Shown: positions 21,677-32,602, counted from the stretch's first letter. The stretch: 64,000 nucleotides of DNA from Anopheles merus (GCF_017562075.2 NC_054081.1:22379793-22443792), one strand, 5' to 3'. Notes: generated by a model not told the origin, from the sequence alone. A program made the numbers and translations.

Positions 21677-24367
21677 GTGCTTGACGAAAGGCGCACGCAA
21701 CTTTATGATCGTGAAACCAAAACAAACCATCGCCAAAGAACGGACACTACACTCACACAATCGCACGGCTATCGTGTCAATCCTACAGGGGTCGCCTGCC
21801 GTAATAATACTGACGTATTATTGTTCCTGTACCAAAACGTTAGAGGATTGAAATCTAAATGCAATCAAGTATTTGACTATGTTTCTACAACCCACTATGA
21901 CGTTATTATCCTGACTGAAACATGGTTTGATTCAACGATTGATTCCTCGGAATTGTTCCCGGATAATTATACAATGTATAGAACAGACCGCAGCAGCAAA
22001 AATAGTATAAAATCAATCGGTGGCGGGGTTCTCATTGCCGTTGCTTCACACCTACGTACAATACTTTGTCCTACACAGGATACCGTTGAAAAACTCTGGG
22101 TAAGAGTTTATGGTAATAAACGTACTTTTATCGCAGTTGTAGTGTACATTCCTCCAGATTTAGTAAACAACACTACTACCATGCAAACTATCTGCTCCAC
22201 CATAGATAATATTGCTTGTGCAACCACCAATACGCTTCTCCTATTCGGGGACTTTAACTTCTCCAATCTTTCCTGGAACACCGATGATTCTAACGTTCCT
22301 GCCCTTCGGATCAATTATGAGAATTCACGAATTACGGATAACTGCCGCTCTTTGCTTGACTACATCTATAGTAATGGACTTTCTCAGGTCAACTTTATAC
22401 CTAATGCATCGAATAACATTCTCGATCTCATAATTGTCTCTGACGAGATCATACATTATTGTGCCCCACCGGTGATGTCACCTTTCCCCATGGTTGCCGT
22501 TGATGTCCATCATCCTCCTGTTGAACTACACTTAACTGGTGCTGGTAATACAGCTCGTTCCTGGCGTTCTACCTCATCACCAAACCGTGAGTCCGGCACA
22601 CGTAACTACAGGCGAACTAACTTTGTCCGTCTAGCTGAACTGCTACAATCTACTGACTGGTCTTTCCTGGAAGGTAATCCGGATGTTAACTCAGCATTGG
22701 AACTATTTAACACAACACTACTGGCGCTTATATCTGATTGCTGTCATCTAATGCCACCGCGTCGCAATCCACCATGGTCTGATGCACGTTTACGCCGTCT
22801 AAAGCAAAACAAAGCATCATGCTTTCGCTTTTACAGTACAAATGGAACACAACACTCCAAATTAAGGTTCATTGCTGCCCATAATGTATATAGAAGCTAT
22901 AACAGACAACTTCATACTCGTTATCTCATTCGAGTGAAATTCTCGCTCATCAGATACCCAACACGATTCTGGATGTATGTTGAATCAAAACGCGGTAACA
23001 GCTCGCTCCCCGATGTTCTCACATATAACAACGTCTCCACAAGCAGTAAGGAAGGCATGTGCAACTTATTTGCTGATCGTTTCAAGGACTGCTTTACTAC
23101 GGATGATGCAAGCTTATCATTAGAAGCTGCTTTAAATAATGTGCCCCGTGATGTTGTTGACATTGATATACGCGATATTATTATCTCGGTAGATACTGTA
23201 CTACGTGCTCTGCAGCAGGTCAAAACCTCATACAACCCTGGACCCGATGGTATTCCTACGGCAATCCTTGCCAAATGCCGCGAATTTTTAGCAGAGCCTT
23301 TGTCTCAAATCTACCACCTCTCTTTTGGACAAAGCACTGTACCCACGGCCTGGAAATCCTCTGTGATGTTTCCGGTGTACAAAAAAGGGGATAAAAACTC
23401 TACTGAGAACTACCGCGGTATAACCACCTTGCCTTCTTGTGCCAAGGTGTTTGAGATCGTCATACAAAACTCGCTAATGCATCACTGTCGTTCTTATATT
23501 TCTACACGCCAGCATGGTTTCTTTCCTCGACGCAGTGTTACCAGAAACCTGGTGGAATTCGTCTCCACCTGCCACGCAGCCTTTACTTCCGGAGCTCAGA
23601 TGGATGCAGTATACACTGATCTTAAGGCTGCGTTTGATCGTGTGAACCATCGCTTGCTGTTAGCTAAGCTCGCCCGGATCGGTCTCTCTACTCCGCTGGT
23701 GAATTGGTTCAGGTCCTATATCTCTGAACGTAGCTACTACGTACAAATCGATGGTGTCTCCTCCAACGTTTTCGAGAGTTCATCTGGCGTCCCTCAGGGC
23801 AGCAACTTGGAACCACTGCTGTTCTCGCTTTTTATTAACGACGTCACACTGGCCATTACGGAAGCAGATTGTTTGCTTTATGCGGATGATGTTAGGCTGT
23901 TTCGTATCGTAAGGAACACTTCCGACTCTCTTTCTCTGCAAAGATCGATTGATGTCTTCTCTGACTGGTGTATCAATAACGATCTGCTAATTTCTGTTGA
24001 TAAGTGTACGTCAATGTCTTTCTTTAGAATAGCTAGTCTGATAAGGTATATCTATAGCATATCAGGGACACAACTACCGCGGTGCAATATGGTCAGGGAT
24101 TTAGGAGTCACCCTGGATCGCAAACTAGATTTCCGACAACATTACTGTGATATTTTAGACAAAGCTAACAAAATGCTAGGATTTATTCGTCGACATTCGA
24201 GAGAACTCAATGACCCACACTGCCTGTTAACTCTGTATAAGTCCTATGTTCGTTCCATTCTTGAGTTTAGTTCTACAGTTTGGTGCCCGTTCTCTAGTGT
24301 TTGGTCCAATAGAATAAAAGCTGTCGAAAAGAGAGTTACTCGTATTGTCCTACACTTCACTCCGTAG
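21677..24367 (+). CDS. CR1-clade ORF2p: endonuclease and reverse transcriptase
   Basis: This open frame is 896 codons. Residues ~50-300 are an apurinic-type endonuclease: YQNVRGLKSK (metal-binding Asn), ILTETWFD (Glu), GGGVLIAV, LLFGDFNFSNLSW (Asp/Asn pair), ILDLIIVSDE, and HHPPVEL where SDHxP is usual. Residues ~490-780 are reverse transcriptase: NYRGITTLP, motif A YTDLKAAFDRVNH, motif B SSGVPQGSNLEPLLF (Glu where Gly is usual) and motif C CLLYADDVRLF. The post-RT segment ends in RIKAVEKRVTRI. The stop at 24,365 is premature: the same frame reads on to 24,679 with one further stop at 24,500. The catalytic residues look intact, but the protein lacks ~100 C-terminal residues. The start is the first ATG; ORF2 may begin slightly elsewhere. 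Confidence 0.85.
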   Translation: MLDERRTQLYDRETKTNHRQRTDTTLTQSHGYRVNPTGVACRNNTDVLLFLYQNVRGLKSKCNQVFDYVSTTHYDVIILTETWFDSTIDSSELFPDNYTMYRTDRSSKNSIKSIGGGVLIAVASHLRTILCPTQDTVEKLWVRVYGNKRTFIAVVVYIPPDLVNNTTTMQTICSTIDNIACATTNTLLLFGDFNFSNLSWNTDDSNVPALRINYENSRITDNCRSLLDYIYSNGLSQVNFIPNASNNILDLIIVSDEIIHYCAPPVMSPFPMVAVDVHHPPVELHLTGAGNTARSWRSTSSPNRESGTRNYRRTNFVRLAELLQSTDWSFLEGNPDVNSALELFNTTLLALISDCCHLMPPRRNPPWSDARLRRLKQNKASCFRFYSTNGTQHSKLRFIAAHNVYRSYNRQLHTRYLIRVKFSLIRYPTRFWMYVESKRGNSSLPDVLTYNNVSTSSKEGMCNLFADRFKDCFTTDDASLSLEAALNNVPRDVVDIDIRDIIISVDTVLRALQQVKTSYNPGPDGIPTAILAKCREFLAEPLSQIYHLSFGQSTVPTAWKSSVMFPVYKKGDKNSTENYRGITTLPSCAKVFEIVIQNSLMHHCRSYISTRQHGFFPRRSVTRNLVEFVSTCHAAFTSGAQMDAVYTDLKAAFDRVNHRLLLAKLARIGLSTPLVNWFRSYISERSYYVQIDGVSSNVFESSSGVPQGSNLEPLLFSLFINDVTLAITEADCLLYADDVRLFRIVRNTSDSLSLQRSIDVFSDWCINNDLLISVDKCTSMSFFRIASLIRYIYSISGTQLPRCNMVRDLGVTLDRKLDFRQHYCDILDKANKMLGFIRRHSRELNDPHCLLTLYKSYVRSILEFSSTVWCPFSSVWSNRIKAVEKRVTRIVLHFTP

Positions 24368-24789
24368 CGTAATGTAACCCCTCGTCCATCGTATCATTCT
24401 CGTTGTTTGTTGTTTGGTCAGGACACACTTGCTAGGAGACGTGATAATGCCCAATGTACGTTTTTATCCAAACTTATTGTCGGTGAAATAGATTCGCCAT
24501 AACTACTGGCTAGAGTCAACATAAATGTCCCTCCTAGAGTGTTCCGTAACTACACACTACTAAGAACTGACCTTACAAGACGTACATACAGCGAGAACGA
24601 CCCAATGACTGCGATGGCCCGTAAATTTAATCAGCGTTACATGTTATTTGACTGGCACCTACCTACAAGATTCTGTTGATCCGTCTTGTCATTGTACACT
24701 GCGTTAGTTATTCAAGTTCTAGTTTTAATTCAGTGCTAAGGCCGCTTATTGGCCAATCACTTAATACAATAAACAATACAACAATTATA

Positions 24790-26500
24790 CATGTGCACAG
24801 TCCGCACCTTGCCAGCATCGATGACGAGAAGGAGGCCTTCTATACGCAGTTCGAGAGGGGGTACGACTGGTGCCCAAAACATGACGTGACGGTCGTCATC
24901 GGGAACCTTAATGCTCGGACAGAAGGAGGCTTATGAACCAACGAGCGGAAGTTTCAGCGTCCTTCAACTGACAAATGACAACGGCCTCAGGTTGATAAAC
25001 TTTGGCTCCACCAAGCACATGAGCATCTGCAGCCTCATCTTCCAGAATATAAGCCACCTTAGTTATACCTGGAGACACCCCACTAAGGTGGTGATTCAAA
25101 GTCCCAGATCGACCACGTTCTGATTGACGGAAGGCACTTCTTGGATGTTGTCGACGTCAAAACGTAAAGAGGCACATTTCCTAATCATGGTGAAGCTACG
25201 CCAGAAACTCTTCGTGATTAACAACCAACAGCGTCAGCCCACCCCAAGTCTCAACCTGGACTGGTTGAAGTTTGTTATTGTGGCAGAAAGGTACGCGACA
25301 GCGCTCGGGGAAGCGCTTCCGGCCGACAACAACATCGCCGCGATGCCCCTTGCAGACCACTGGCGTATGGTGGAACGAGCCATCAGTACTGCAGCTGAAC
25401 ACAAGATCGGCTGCTTACAATGCCGAGAGAAAAAGCAATGGTTCGAAGAAGAATGCAGACGAGCACTATCCGAGAAAAATGCAGCGCGCGCCCGCATGCT
25501 ACAGCATGAAACCCGTCAGACGACTGAGGAAATAGTAAATCCTGCCCTTGCAGTTCTGAAGAGTCAAATGAACAGGTTGGAGTTGGAGCAGCTAGCCCAG
25601 TCGCTTGTTCGCCCGAGGGACACCCGCTTGTTCTGCAGGAGATTGAAGGAGGCGCGGGGCTCTGAAAGGTGGAAGTGCTACTTCGAACGACACCTGAATG
25701 GAGCAGAGGAAGGAGAAGCTGGTGCAATTAGCTAAACAAGACAATCACCACAGCAGCAGCTCAGCAGTAACAACAGCGACAGCATCGGTGCAGATGACGA
25801 GGTGCCCCCGCCATCTCTGGATGAGATTGCCAGCGCCATCAAGCAGCTTAAGAGCAGTAACTTTGCTGGCAGTGATAGACTTGCGGTCAATCTCTTCAAG
25901 ATGGGGTCGGTGAGGTTTACCGCCGAAATGCATCGGCTGATCGTTAAAATCTGGGATCAGGAGGAGCTAGCGCAAGAGTGGAAGCTGGGTGTCATCTATC
26001 TGGTCTACAAAAAGTGCAACAAGCTGGACTGCTCGAAATTTCGAGCCATGACAGTCCTTAATGCCGCCTACCAGATCCCTACGCACCACCACCACCATCG
26101 ACTTCCAGGCGGCCTAAGACACCATAGACGGGAAGGAGCAATGGAGCATCATGCAGCGGTACCACTTCCCTGGGAAGTTGATCCGGCTGTTAGAGGCCAC
26201 TATGAACGGGGTGTAGTGCAAGGTGAGAGTATCGAACTTGACGTCGGAATCGTTCGTATCTCACAGGGGTCTGAGGCAAGATGACGGACTCTCATGTCTG
26301 CTCTTCAACATCGCCCTGGAAGGTGTTATTCGAGGCGCGAGGCTGGACAACGACATCCGTGGCACGATCCTCTACCGGTCTTTCCAATTTCGTAACTTCG
26401 CGAATGACATCGACATCATCGGCAGGACTACAGTGAAGGTGTGTGAAGCGTATATCCGACTCAAACGTAAAGTGTATAGTACGAATTATGAATAAAAGAA
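24790..26500 (+). pseudogene. RTE-like element: endonuclease end and reverse transcriptase, decayed
   Basis: The order is endonuclease (EKEAFYTQFERGYDWCP, VVIGNLNA, TNDNGLRLINF, SYTWRHP, DHVLIDGRHFLDVVD), a linker (25.2-25.7 kb) and then reverse transcriptase. The RT shows LDEIASAIKQLKSSNFAGSD, VIYLVYKKCNK, motif B RQDDGLSCLLFNIALEG (usual QGD replaced by QDD) and motif C FRNFANDIDIIGR, where the usual Y/F-A-D-D box reads FAND. Several frameshifts split the domains. The copy ends at ~26,480, and the missing C-terminal part has an inverted counterpart at 19.4-20.0 kb. Confidence 0.8.
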
Positions 26501-27091
26501 CTAGTGAGAGAGTGCTATGCACTAGGGCCCCTGAACATAGGACGTTGAGGCCTCAAAATTAGATGCCACGTTTCCAAATTGTGTAAGAAACCATAATCGA
26601 TTCCAAACCGTCAGTGCAGGAAGTTCGACCGGGTCGGACCAAAGTAGATTCAATCCGATTCGTGAGTGCAGCGGGTTCGAATTGAAGTGCATGAAATCAT
26701 GAGGGACGCAGTGATTTTAAACCTTTTCGTAGCTTTTGCCCCATGTAGGATGCATGTAGGATTTCATTCTACTCGAATTGGTATCGCGTACGCATTTCAC
26801 TTACCGGTCGATAAAATTATATCGATCGATATGATTACAGATCGAGTAGTTTCGCCACCTTTCAAATTGGCTTTGTTTACTTGAGTTTGTTTACAAATGA
26901 GCACGCTAGTTGGCACCATAAAACGATTCCAGAAAGTGTTTAATACCGACGTCACGCGACGCGTACACTGAAAAAGTTTACACTAGATTTGTATGGGAGA
27001 GCGAAAACTTCCTGTAAAAATATTATAGGGTTGTATGGCTGAAATCCAGGTTACGCCAAAGTTTACGCTTCGTGTGACGTCCGTATACGTT
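26500..27091. other. Non-coding stretch with an inverted motif pair
   Basis: No gene is seen. GACGTCACGCGACGCGTACA at about 26,949 and a near-complement around 27,055-27,085 form an imperfect inverted pair ~110 bp apart. They may be the termini of a small MITE, but I cannot define the ends. Confidence 0.35.
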
Positions 27092-27103
27092 TAAAATATG
27101 TTT

Positions 27104-27311
27104 CTTCTTCTTCTTTGGCTAAATAATCGCTGTCGGCCAAGACCTGCCTGTACCCACTAGTGAATTGAGCCTGGCTCTCAGTGACTTGTTGTTACCATAG
27201 CAGGATAGTTAGTCCTACGTATGGGGGCACGGTCTATTCGGGACTTGAACCCAAGACGGGCATGTTGTTACGTCGTACGAGTTGACGACTGTAACGCCAG
27301 ACCGGCATTTG
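27104..27311 (-). mobile_element. tRNA-derived SINE, copy 3, with target duplication
   Basis: This is the same SINE as at 16.5 kb, minus strand, flanked by an exact 12-bp duplication (TAAAATATGTTT at 27,092-27,103 and 27,312-27,323). The B-box-like GGGTTCAAGTC and the GAA-rich tail are present. Confidence 0.85.
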
Positions 27312-27429
27312 TAAAATATGTTTAAAAATTTTAAATGTTACAACTTTCGTGGGTTTTCTGTATTGTTCTGTATTGCAGTTAGATGCGTACATTCACAGCT
27401 TGAAATTTGCGTGTTTAAATACAGATTCA

Positions 27430-27720
27430 TCAAACTGAGCTGGCAGATCAGCCGGAGCTGCCGTCGGACGGCTGCAGACTAGTGATTCCGGTAAATAGCT
27501 TCGACAATTCCGGCTACCGACTAGTGGCTCCGGATGGCTCTGAATGGATCAGGAAGGCTCCGGTAGGTTCAGGACGCTTGCGGATTTTTGCGGACGACTT
27601 CAGATGGTTCAAGGTGATTCCGACGATTCTGACGGCTCCGGTCGCCGACAAGGGACTCCGAAGCCCGGACGTTGCCGAGCTTGGTGTAAAACATTCCGGG
27701 TCGTATTCGGTGATGGTGAA
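27430..27720. repeat. GGCTCCGG/GACTCCGA-type degenerate minisatellite
   Basis: Irregular ~10-bp units built on (G)GCTCCGG and GATTCCGA recur through the stretch. The same theme appears as a clean array at 63.4-63.7 kb and in diverged form at 34.6, 44.8, 52.1 and 60.5 kb. The open frames here are products of the repeat. Confidence 0.55.
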
Positions 27721-27811
27721 GTAAATCGTCAAACGCTTGTGGTTTTAACTTCACCACTAGGTAGCTGTCCAAGATGATTTAAATGCAATGGCTACGATAA
27801 AAAAATCAGGG

Positions 27812-27967
27812 CCTAACTCGTACGACTTAAGAACATGTCCGCCATGGGTTCAGGACCCGAAAAGACCGTAACCCCAAACGTAGGATTAACTATCCTGTGT
27901 TGATAATAAATAAGTAACTGAAAACCAATCCCACTCGTAGTGCAGACAGGTCTTAACTGACTACGGG
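27812..27967 (+). mobile_element. tRNA-derived SINE, fragment 4
   Basis: Plus orientation. CGTACGACTTAAGAACATG, the B-box-like ATGGGTTCAGGACCC and the GGATTAACTATCCTG block are recognisable. Both ends are worn and the tail is absent. Confidence 0.65.
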
Positions 27968-28009
27968 GGGATGCTGCAATACGCTTCTCTTCAAAGCAGA
28001 CGGTACATT

Positions 28010-28072
28010 TTAGATTTGAACTCATGACGGGCATATTTTTAAAACATGTAGATTGACGGCTGACCAAGGAAT
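28010..28072 (-). mobile_element. tRNA-derived SINE, fragment 5
   Basis: Only the 5' tRNA-like part remains, on the minus strand (TTGAACTCATGACGGGCATA, then GATTGACGGCTGA on the plus strand). With fragment 4 it makes an inverted SINE pair 45 bp apart. Confidence 0.55.
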
Positions 28073-28184
28073 CGCCGTTTAATTAACGATTAAATGAACA
28101 AAGAAAAATATATCGTCTTGCATAAAATTATTAAGCTTTGAGTTTCAGTATCTTAGTTCCTTGGTACACGCATGAAATAACAAC

Positions 28185-28300
28185 ATACCCGTCGAGGGTT
28201 CAAACCTTAAATGAACCGTTCCTCCGTAACAAGGACTGATTTTACGGCTGCATGGTACTTAAAGCGAAAGCCTGTATTGTCCATCATGTCCACGTAGAAC
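28185..28300 (+). mobile_element. tRNA-derived SINE, fragment 6 (diverged)
   Basis: CCCGTCGAGGGTTCAAACC, then GAACCGTTCC and AAGGACTGATTTTACG, follow the SINE order with many substitutions. This is an old copy. Confidence 0.45.
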
Positions 28301-28441
28301 GTTACAACAAATATTAGTAGTAAATTATCATATTGACGCATTTTTGAAGTAATTTGTTTTCAATTAATTAAATTACTTTACAGTTTTATTTTCTTTTTTT
28401 CACTATTCATTTTGTATATTGAGAGCGATTTTTCCAATATT

Positions 28442-28981
28442 GGGGCCCTTCACCATTCTAGTCAGTTTTTTGTATGGAGTTTGACAGGTGGAGGCTGAAA
28501 ACATGTTAACACTCCATACAAAACCACTCAAAAAACTACCCTGCAATTTTCAGTCTAGATTATTCTAGCCTCAAAGCTAGAATTAGATTCAAGCACCTGC
28601 TCGAAAACACGGTGTTGTTTACATTTACCCCAAGGTGCATTAAAGAGATCACGTGGTGGAATCTAGAATCAAAGTGTATGTAGTCCAGGTGGTTTCATAG
28701 CATGTTTTTTAAAACCATATTTGAATATCACTTTTTAACAGAATGGATGAAACTTTTTGTTCAAAAAAGCTTTCTGGAGGCTTGACGAATACTAAAAAAA
28801 CTGTTAAAATCTTCATTCAGAAGCAGAAGTGATAAAAAATCAGCCTTCTAAATGTATACACCTTTGGATAATCCCACCTGTATATTATACCCACTTAGAT
28901 AGTTGCTCGAAAACTTCTACGCAATGCAAACAGCTGACAGGCTGAAATTTCAGCCTACGAACGTAAAACGGAAAGGCCCCC
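28442..28981. mobile_element. 540-bp non-autonomous DNA element, copy 1
   Basis: It matches 46,056-46,595 along its whole length in the same orientation. The ends are short inverted repeats (GGGGCCCTT on the left, AAGGCCCC on the right), and ATT lies on both sides (28,439-28,441, 28,982-28,984). The second copy is flanked by ATA. A 3-bp target and GGG/CCC ends suggest a PIF/Harbinger-like MITE. It contains no reading frame. Confidence 0.75.
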
Positions 28982-29254
28982 ATTTATAATAAACTCATGT
29001 GAAATATCTTAATGCTTTGGTTTCTATTCAATAAATATTCTAATTCATGGTTATTACTCCAAATTACAGTCTTATTCGCGTAGAATGGTCACTCTGCACT
29101 GTTTATCATCTGCTTCGAAGCAGTTGATAATTATAGCGATCGATATAACCAATTTTTGCCGATCGCGATACAAATTACCGACTTTTTTAACGACTGCTCA
29201 AATTTTTACCGACTGTGGCTAAGGCAGCCATGACAGTTGCTTCCACCGTTTTAT

Positions 29255-29420
29255 CGGTCGACAAATTTGCAGTTGTTCATGGGTTCAAGCCAAGAATGGA
29301 CCGTCTCCCCGTAGCAAAGATTGACTATCCGGATGTGTGGTAATAAATTAAGTCTTGAAAGCCAGTAAGGGCCTTCATGTCCGCAAACGACGTTATGCCA
29401 AATAGAAGAAGAAGAAGATT
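29255..29420 (+). mobile_element. tRNA-derived SINE, copy 7
   Basis: Plus orientation. B-box-like CATGGGTTCAAGCC at ~29,278, GATTGACTATCCGG, and a clean AGAAGAAGAAG tail at 29,406-29,418. The 5' tRNA-like end is poorly preserved. Confidence 0.65.
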
Positions 29421-30440
29421 GTGAGTGAATATACCATCTGGCGTGCACGAAGGCGCCTATATCAGTTATCGACGAAGCGAAAAGAATGTTTTCCCTGCAC
29501 TGGAGTTGGATTGGGTGTACTAATGTCATTGGAAATCCGCGTAGCAAGGCGATCAAGGGCATGGGTATGCAGGTTGGGTTTCAGGCAGCCATCACAGCTG
29601 CTGTTGATGCAATGGTCCCATCGGTAATACAGGAGCTTCGGGATGGCTTTGCCGGAATCGCCACGGCTCATTCGGCATTCTGCCAGCACAGCAATCAATT
29701 GCTCTCTGACGCCCTACCAAACGGAAAAAGACGAAGATTATTTCGTGATGCAGTTGCATCCTCATATGCCATGTTTTTTGACAGTGCAACAATCTCAAAC
29801 ACTACAAATACCAATAACCCTCAACGGATCGTTTGTCCTTCACTATCACCAAAAATCACAGGTACGAATACAACCTCCGCCTCGATACCTCGATAACACC
29901 AAGAACAAACTATATGTGGCTGCATCTTTCAAGATTGGCAGCGCCCGTCACCATAGAATAGGTTGTCTCTTTGGTGGGTTTGCAAATGGACACTGCAGAC
30001 GTGATGCCCCTACAGTCTACTAAAAGCAGGAATGGTTCCTAGCCCGTTGAATGCTGCATTATTCAAAATCAGAATCCCTGCTGCCCTTCGAAGTAAGACA
30101 CTTAACGCAGCCTCCTGGTCGGTCGGGCTCGGTTTGTGTGAGTTCATCTCGCTCCCGCCGCGTTCTCTACATTCTCGCACACAACACACGAACACTTACA
30201 CGCCGGTACCGCAGCAATCCCGTATTCAGATCACACCAGCACCACTACAGCCTCGCACTCAACTCTCACCGGTACCACGCAGCCTTGTACCCAACACAAT
30301 AATCCCCACAATAATCCCTACTCACCGGTACATATCCATGAACCCGCACCAACACAAACCGAACAATCACCAACCGATATAAACTGTACTCTCCCTTCAC
30401 CCACTCTTCCGTCCATGTCACGTTCAAAAACGCTTCAAAC
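29421..30440 (+). pseudogene. CR1-clade ORF1, second copy, decayed
   Basis: HWSWIGCTNV and MQVGFQAAITAAVDAM align with HWCCIGCNNVF and MQSGF-AAITTVAES of the CR1 copy at 20.6 kb. Later, FKIRIPAALRSKTLNAASWSVGLGLCEF aligns with FKVLVPLSLRDKALSPDTWPLGLSVREF of that copy. The finger and the RNA-binding-like part are in different frames, and the tail is Pro/Thr/His-rich. ORF1 is interrupted at 30,441 by a TA-flanked insertion. The upstream part of the finger is missing, so the copy starts within ORF1. Confidence 0.72.
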
Positions 30441-30442
30441 TA

Positions 30443-31512
30443 GGGTAAACGTGCCTATAGTGGTGCTAGTACCAATAGTGGTGGTATTGCACTAAAATGC
30501 GTCTCATACGATAAATTAACAGTAGTTAAGTTATCTACGATAGTGTGAAATGTTCTCTAGCCTTTTACAAAGGATTTAAAAATGAAATGGAGCCATTCCG
30601 TTTCTTTGTAACCAAAAAATCCATTATTTTGTGAAAGGTATCAACATTTTTCCAAAATTCTTAGGATTTCATAACGATACTCATATTTTTGTTAACGTTC
30701 TAAATTACCACATAACAACGCAATTATTAGTTTTTTAACATAATTGTTATCAAATGATATTGTTTTATTCTTATTCATTGGCTTTTGACCATATTTACGT
30801 ATTTTTAATCGTTTTTTACGATAGTGCCATTATAGGTACACCAAACAGGCATGTTCCTATAGTGGTCCTAGTTCTAAAATCAATAAAAAACAGGTAATCA
30901 TAGACTTTTTTCGACGACATTTTTGACATGTCGTACTGTTTTCATTAAAATAAGCAACATAAATGAGTTTTCTGTAAGTAATTCACCAAACAATGGCCAA
31001 AATTCGCTTATTCGCGCCAAAATTCGCGCTAATTGAAAAATCGACTTCAAATCAAGCAAACTCTTCTGGGTATGGGTTAACGACAGGTGTTATTCAGTAC
31101 TTAAGTCAACATTTTCATCACCCAAATTCATACATTTTTTACGATCAAATTACGAAAGAAATCATTATTATGGCAGTGATTCTTACTATTCACACGAAAA
31201 CAGCTTCAAAACTAAGTTTCATTGATATTATACACTGTTTTGAGGCATCCTTGTTTACCACCACTAAAGGAACACAATACGACGACTATAGGAACCATAC
31301 CACCATTATAGGTACAACGAAGCAATCACAAAAATACGTATTTTTTCGTAAATTTTTTGTGTTTCATGGTAAAAATCGTTGTGATTGCGAAGATAAAACA
31401 TATTCCAACTGTTATGTGTTAAAATATTCAGAAATTGTTCTTCCTGACATTTTAAATCCATTAAAATACGTCTGTACCACCACAAATTGCACTACTATTG
31501 GTACATTTACCC
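30443..31512. mobile_element. 1.07-kb non-autonomous DNA element, TA duplication
   Basis: TA lies on both sides (30,441-30,442, 31,513-31,514). The inverted ends are recognisable for more than 30 bp (GGGTAAACGTGCCTATAGTG on the left; the right end's complement begins GGGTAAATGTACCAATAGTA). Internal copies of the word ATAGT(G)GT(G)GTA add further symmetry. No transposase is present. It interrupts a CR1 element near the end of ORF1, so it is younger than that copy. The open frame from 30,993 crosses the right end by chance. Confidence 0.8.
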
Positions 31513-31514
31513 TA

Positions 31515-32602
31515 CACTGGTTCAATTTTTTCCGAAGTAACCACACTACAGCAGCGCAGCCATATGTTGCGCATACGGCTCGAGCAAATCCTTCGACAAC
31601 AAACACAATACACTCACCATCTAAGATAATCTCGCTCAATTGCAACACCTCAGCACCTAGAAACACTTCCATGCAACAAACAACCACTGATAAAGCGGCT
31701 TGTATGACTGTGTACTATCAGAATGTGAGTGGCCTGCGTTCTAAAGCCGATGAGTTCCGTTTGTCGGTTCTTGAAACGGAATACAATTTTTTGGTAATCA
31801 CTGAATCCTGGCTCGATCCCTATATTCCCACCGATCCCTTGCTAGCAGATGAGTATCGTGTTTACCGATGAGACTGAGATACCACTAACAGCTCTCACTC
31901 TCGTGGGGGTGGTGTTTTAATTGCATGCAACGTTTCTATTCTTTTTATGTGCTTCCTACGTTGCCGCTACTGATAGAACTCACTTGCATATGTATTCAGT
32001 TATGTGACCATCGTTTGTTTATTGCCGCTGCCTACCTGGCTCCTAATCACAGCATGAATGAGGAGAAAATAAGTGCATTGATCTACTTCGTTATGTATAT
32101 CTGAACTACTCTTGGGCCGAGAGACAGATTCATGCTTATTGGTGATTTCAACCAGTTTACGCTATCCTGGACATCGTCAGCGTCAGAGGAAAATGGAGCT
32201 GCTTTTGATTTCTATGAGCCTCATGCACGCTCTGCGCGCAGTGTCCAGTTCGTTGATGGTTTGCATCAGAATGGACTATACCAGCTTAACTTCAATACTA
32301 ACTCATTGGGGCGAATTCTTGACCTAATTTACGCAAATTGGCCAGCTGCATCTACATGTTCGTCAATACGTGTCTGTGAATATCCCCTTACTACTATCGA
32401 CGGACACCACCCTCCGTTTGACTTTGATTTGGACAACGTAGCCCCAGTTACGTTCGCTACAGCCACTGAAGCTGAAAAAAAGCTGAATTATGCTCGTGTG
32501 GACCTTCCCAAATTGGAGCGGCTGATTTTATCTTTTGACAATTCTTTAACTGTTTTGACTATCCAACCATTGACGATGCCTCCGAAGCTTTTTGCGACTT
32601 AA
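31515..32602 (+). pseudogene. CR1-clade ORF2, endonuclease part only
   Basis: The endonuclease is readable as YYQNVSGLRSKADEF (Asn), VITESWLDPYIP (Glu), RGGGVLIA, MLIGDFNQFTLSW (Asp/Asn), RILDLIYANW and GHHPPFDF, spread over three frames with several stops between 31,870 and 32,130. After the linker (VDLPKLERLILSFD) it is cut off at ~32,605, before the reverse transcriptase. There it abuts the 3' tail of a second CR1 element in the opposite orientation. Confidence 0.8.

Larger units (their letters stand above)
20240..24790 (+). mobile_element. Nearly complete CR1-clade non-LTR retrotransposon
   Basis: ORF1 (20.38-21.50 kb) and ORF2 (21.68-24.68 kb) are in the canonical order. A short 3' UTR follows containing GGCCGCTTATTGGCC and an AATACAATAAACAATACAAC tail. 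Both ends are estimated: the left by loss of RTE-like similarity, the right by its resumption at ~24,790. It resembles anopheline T1/Q elements. Confidence 0.78.

Noticed and set aside
30993..31871. A 292-codon novel gene
   Set aside because: The frame crosses the right end of the TA-flanked element and runs into CR1 ORF2 (YYQNVSGL...), so it is a chance fusion.
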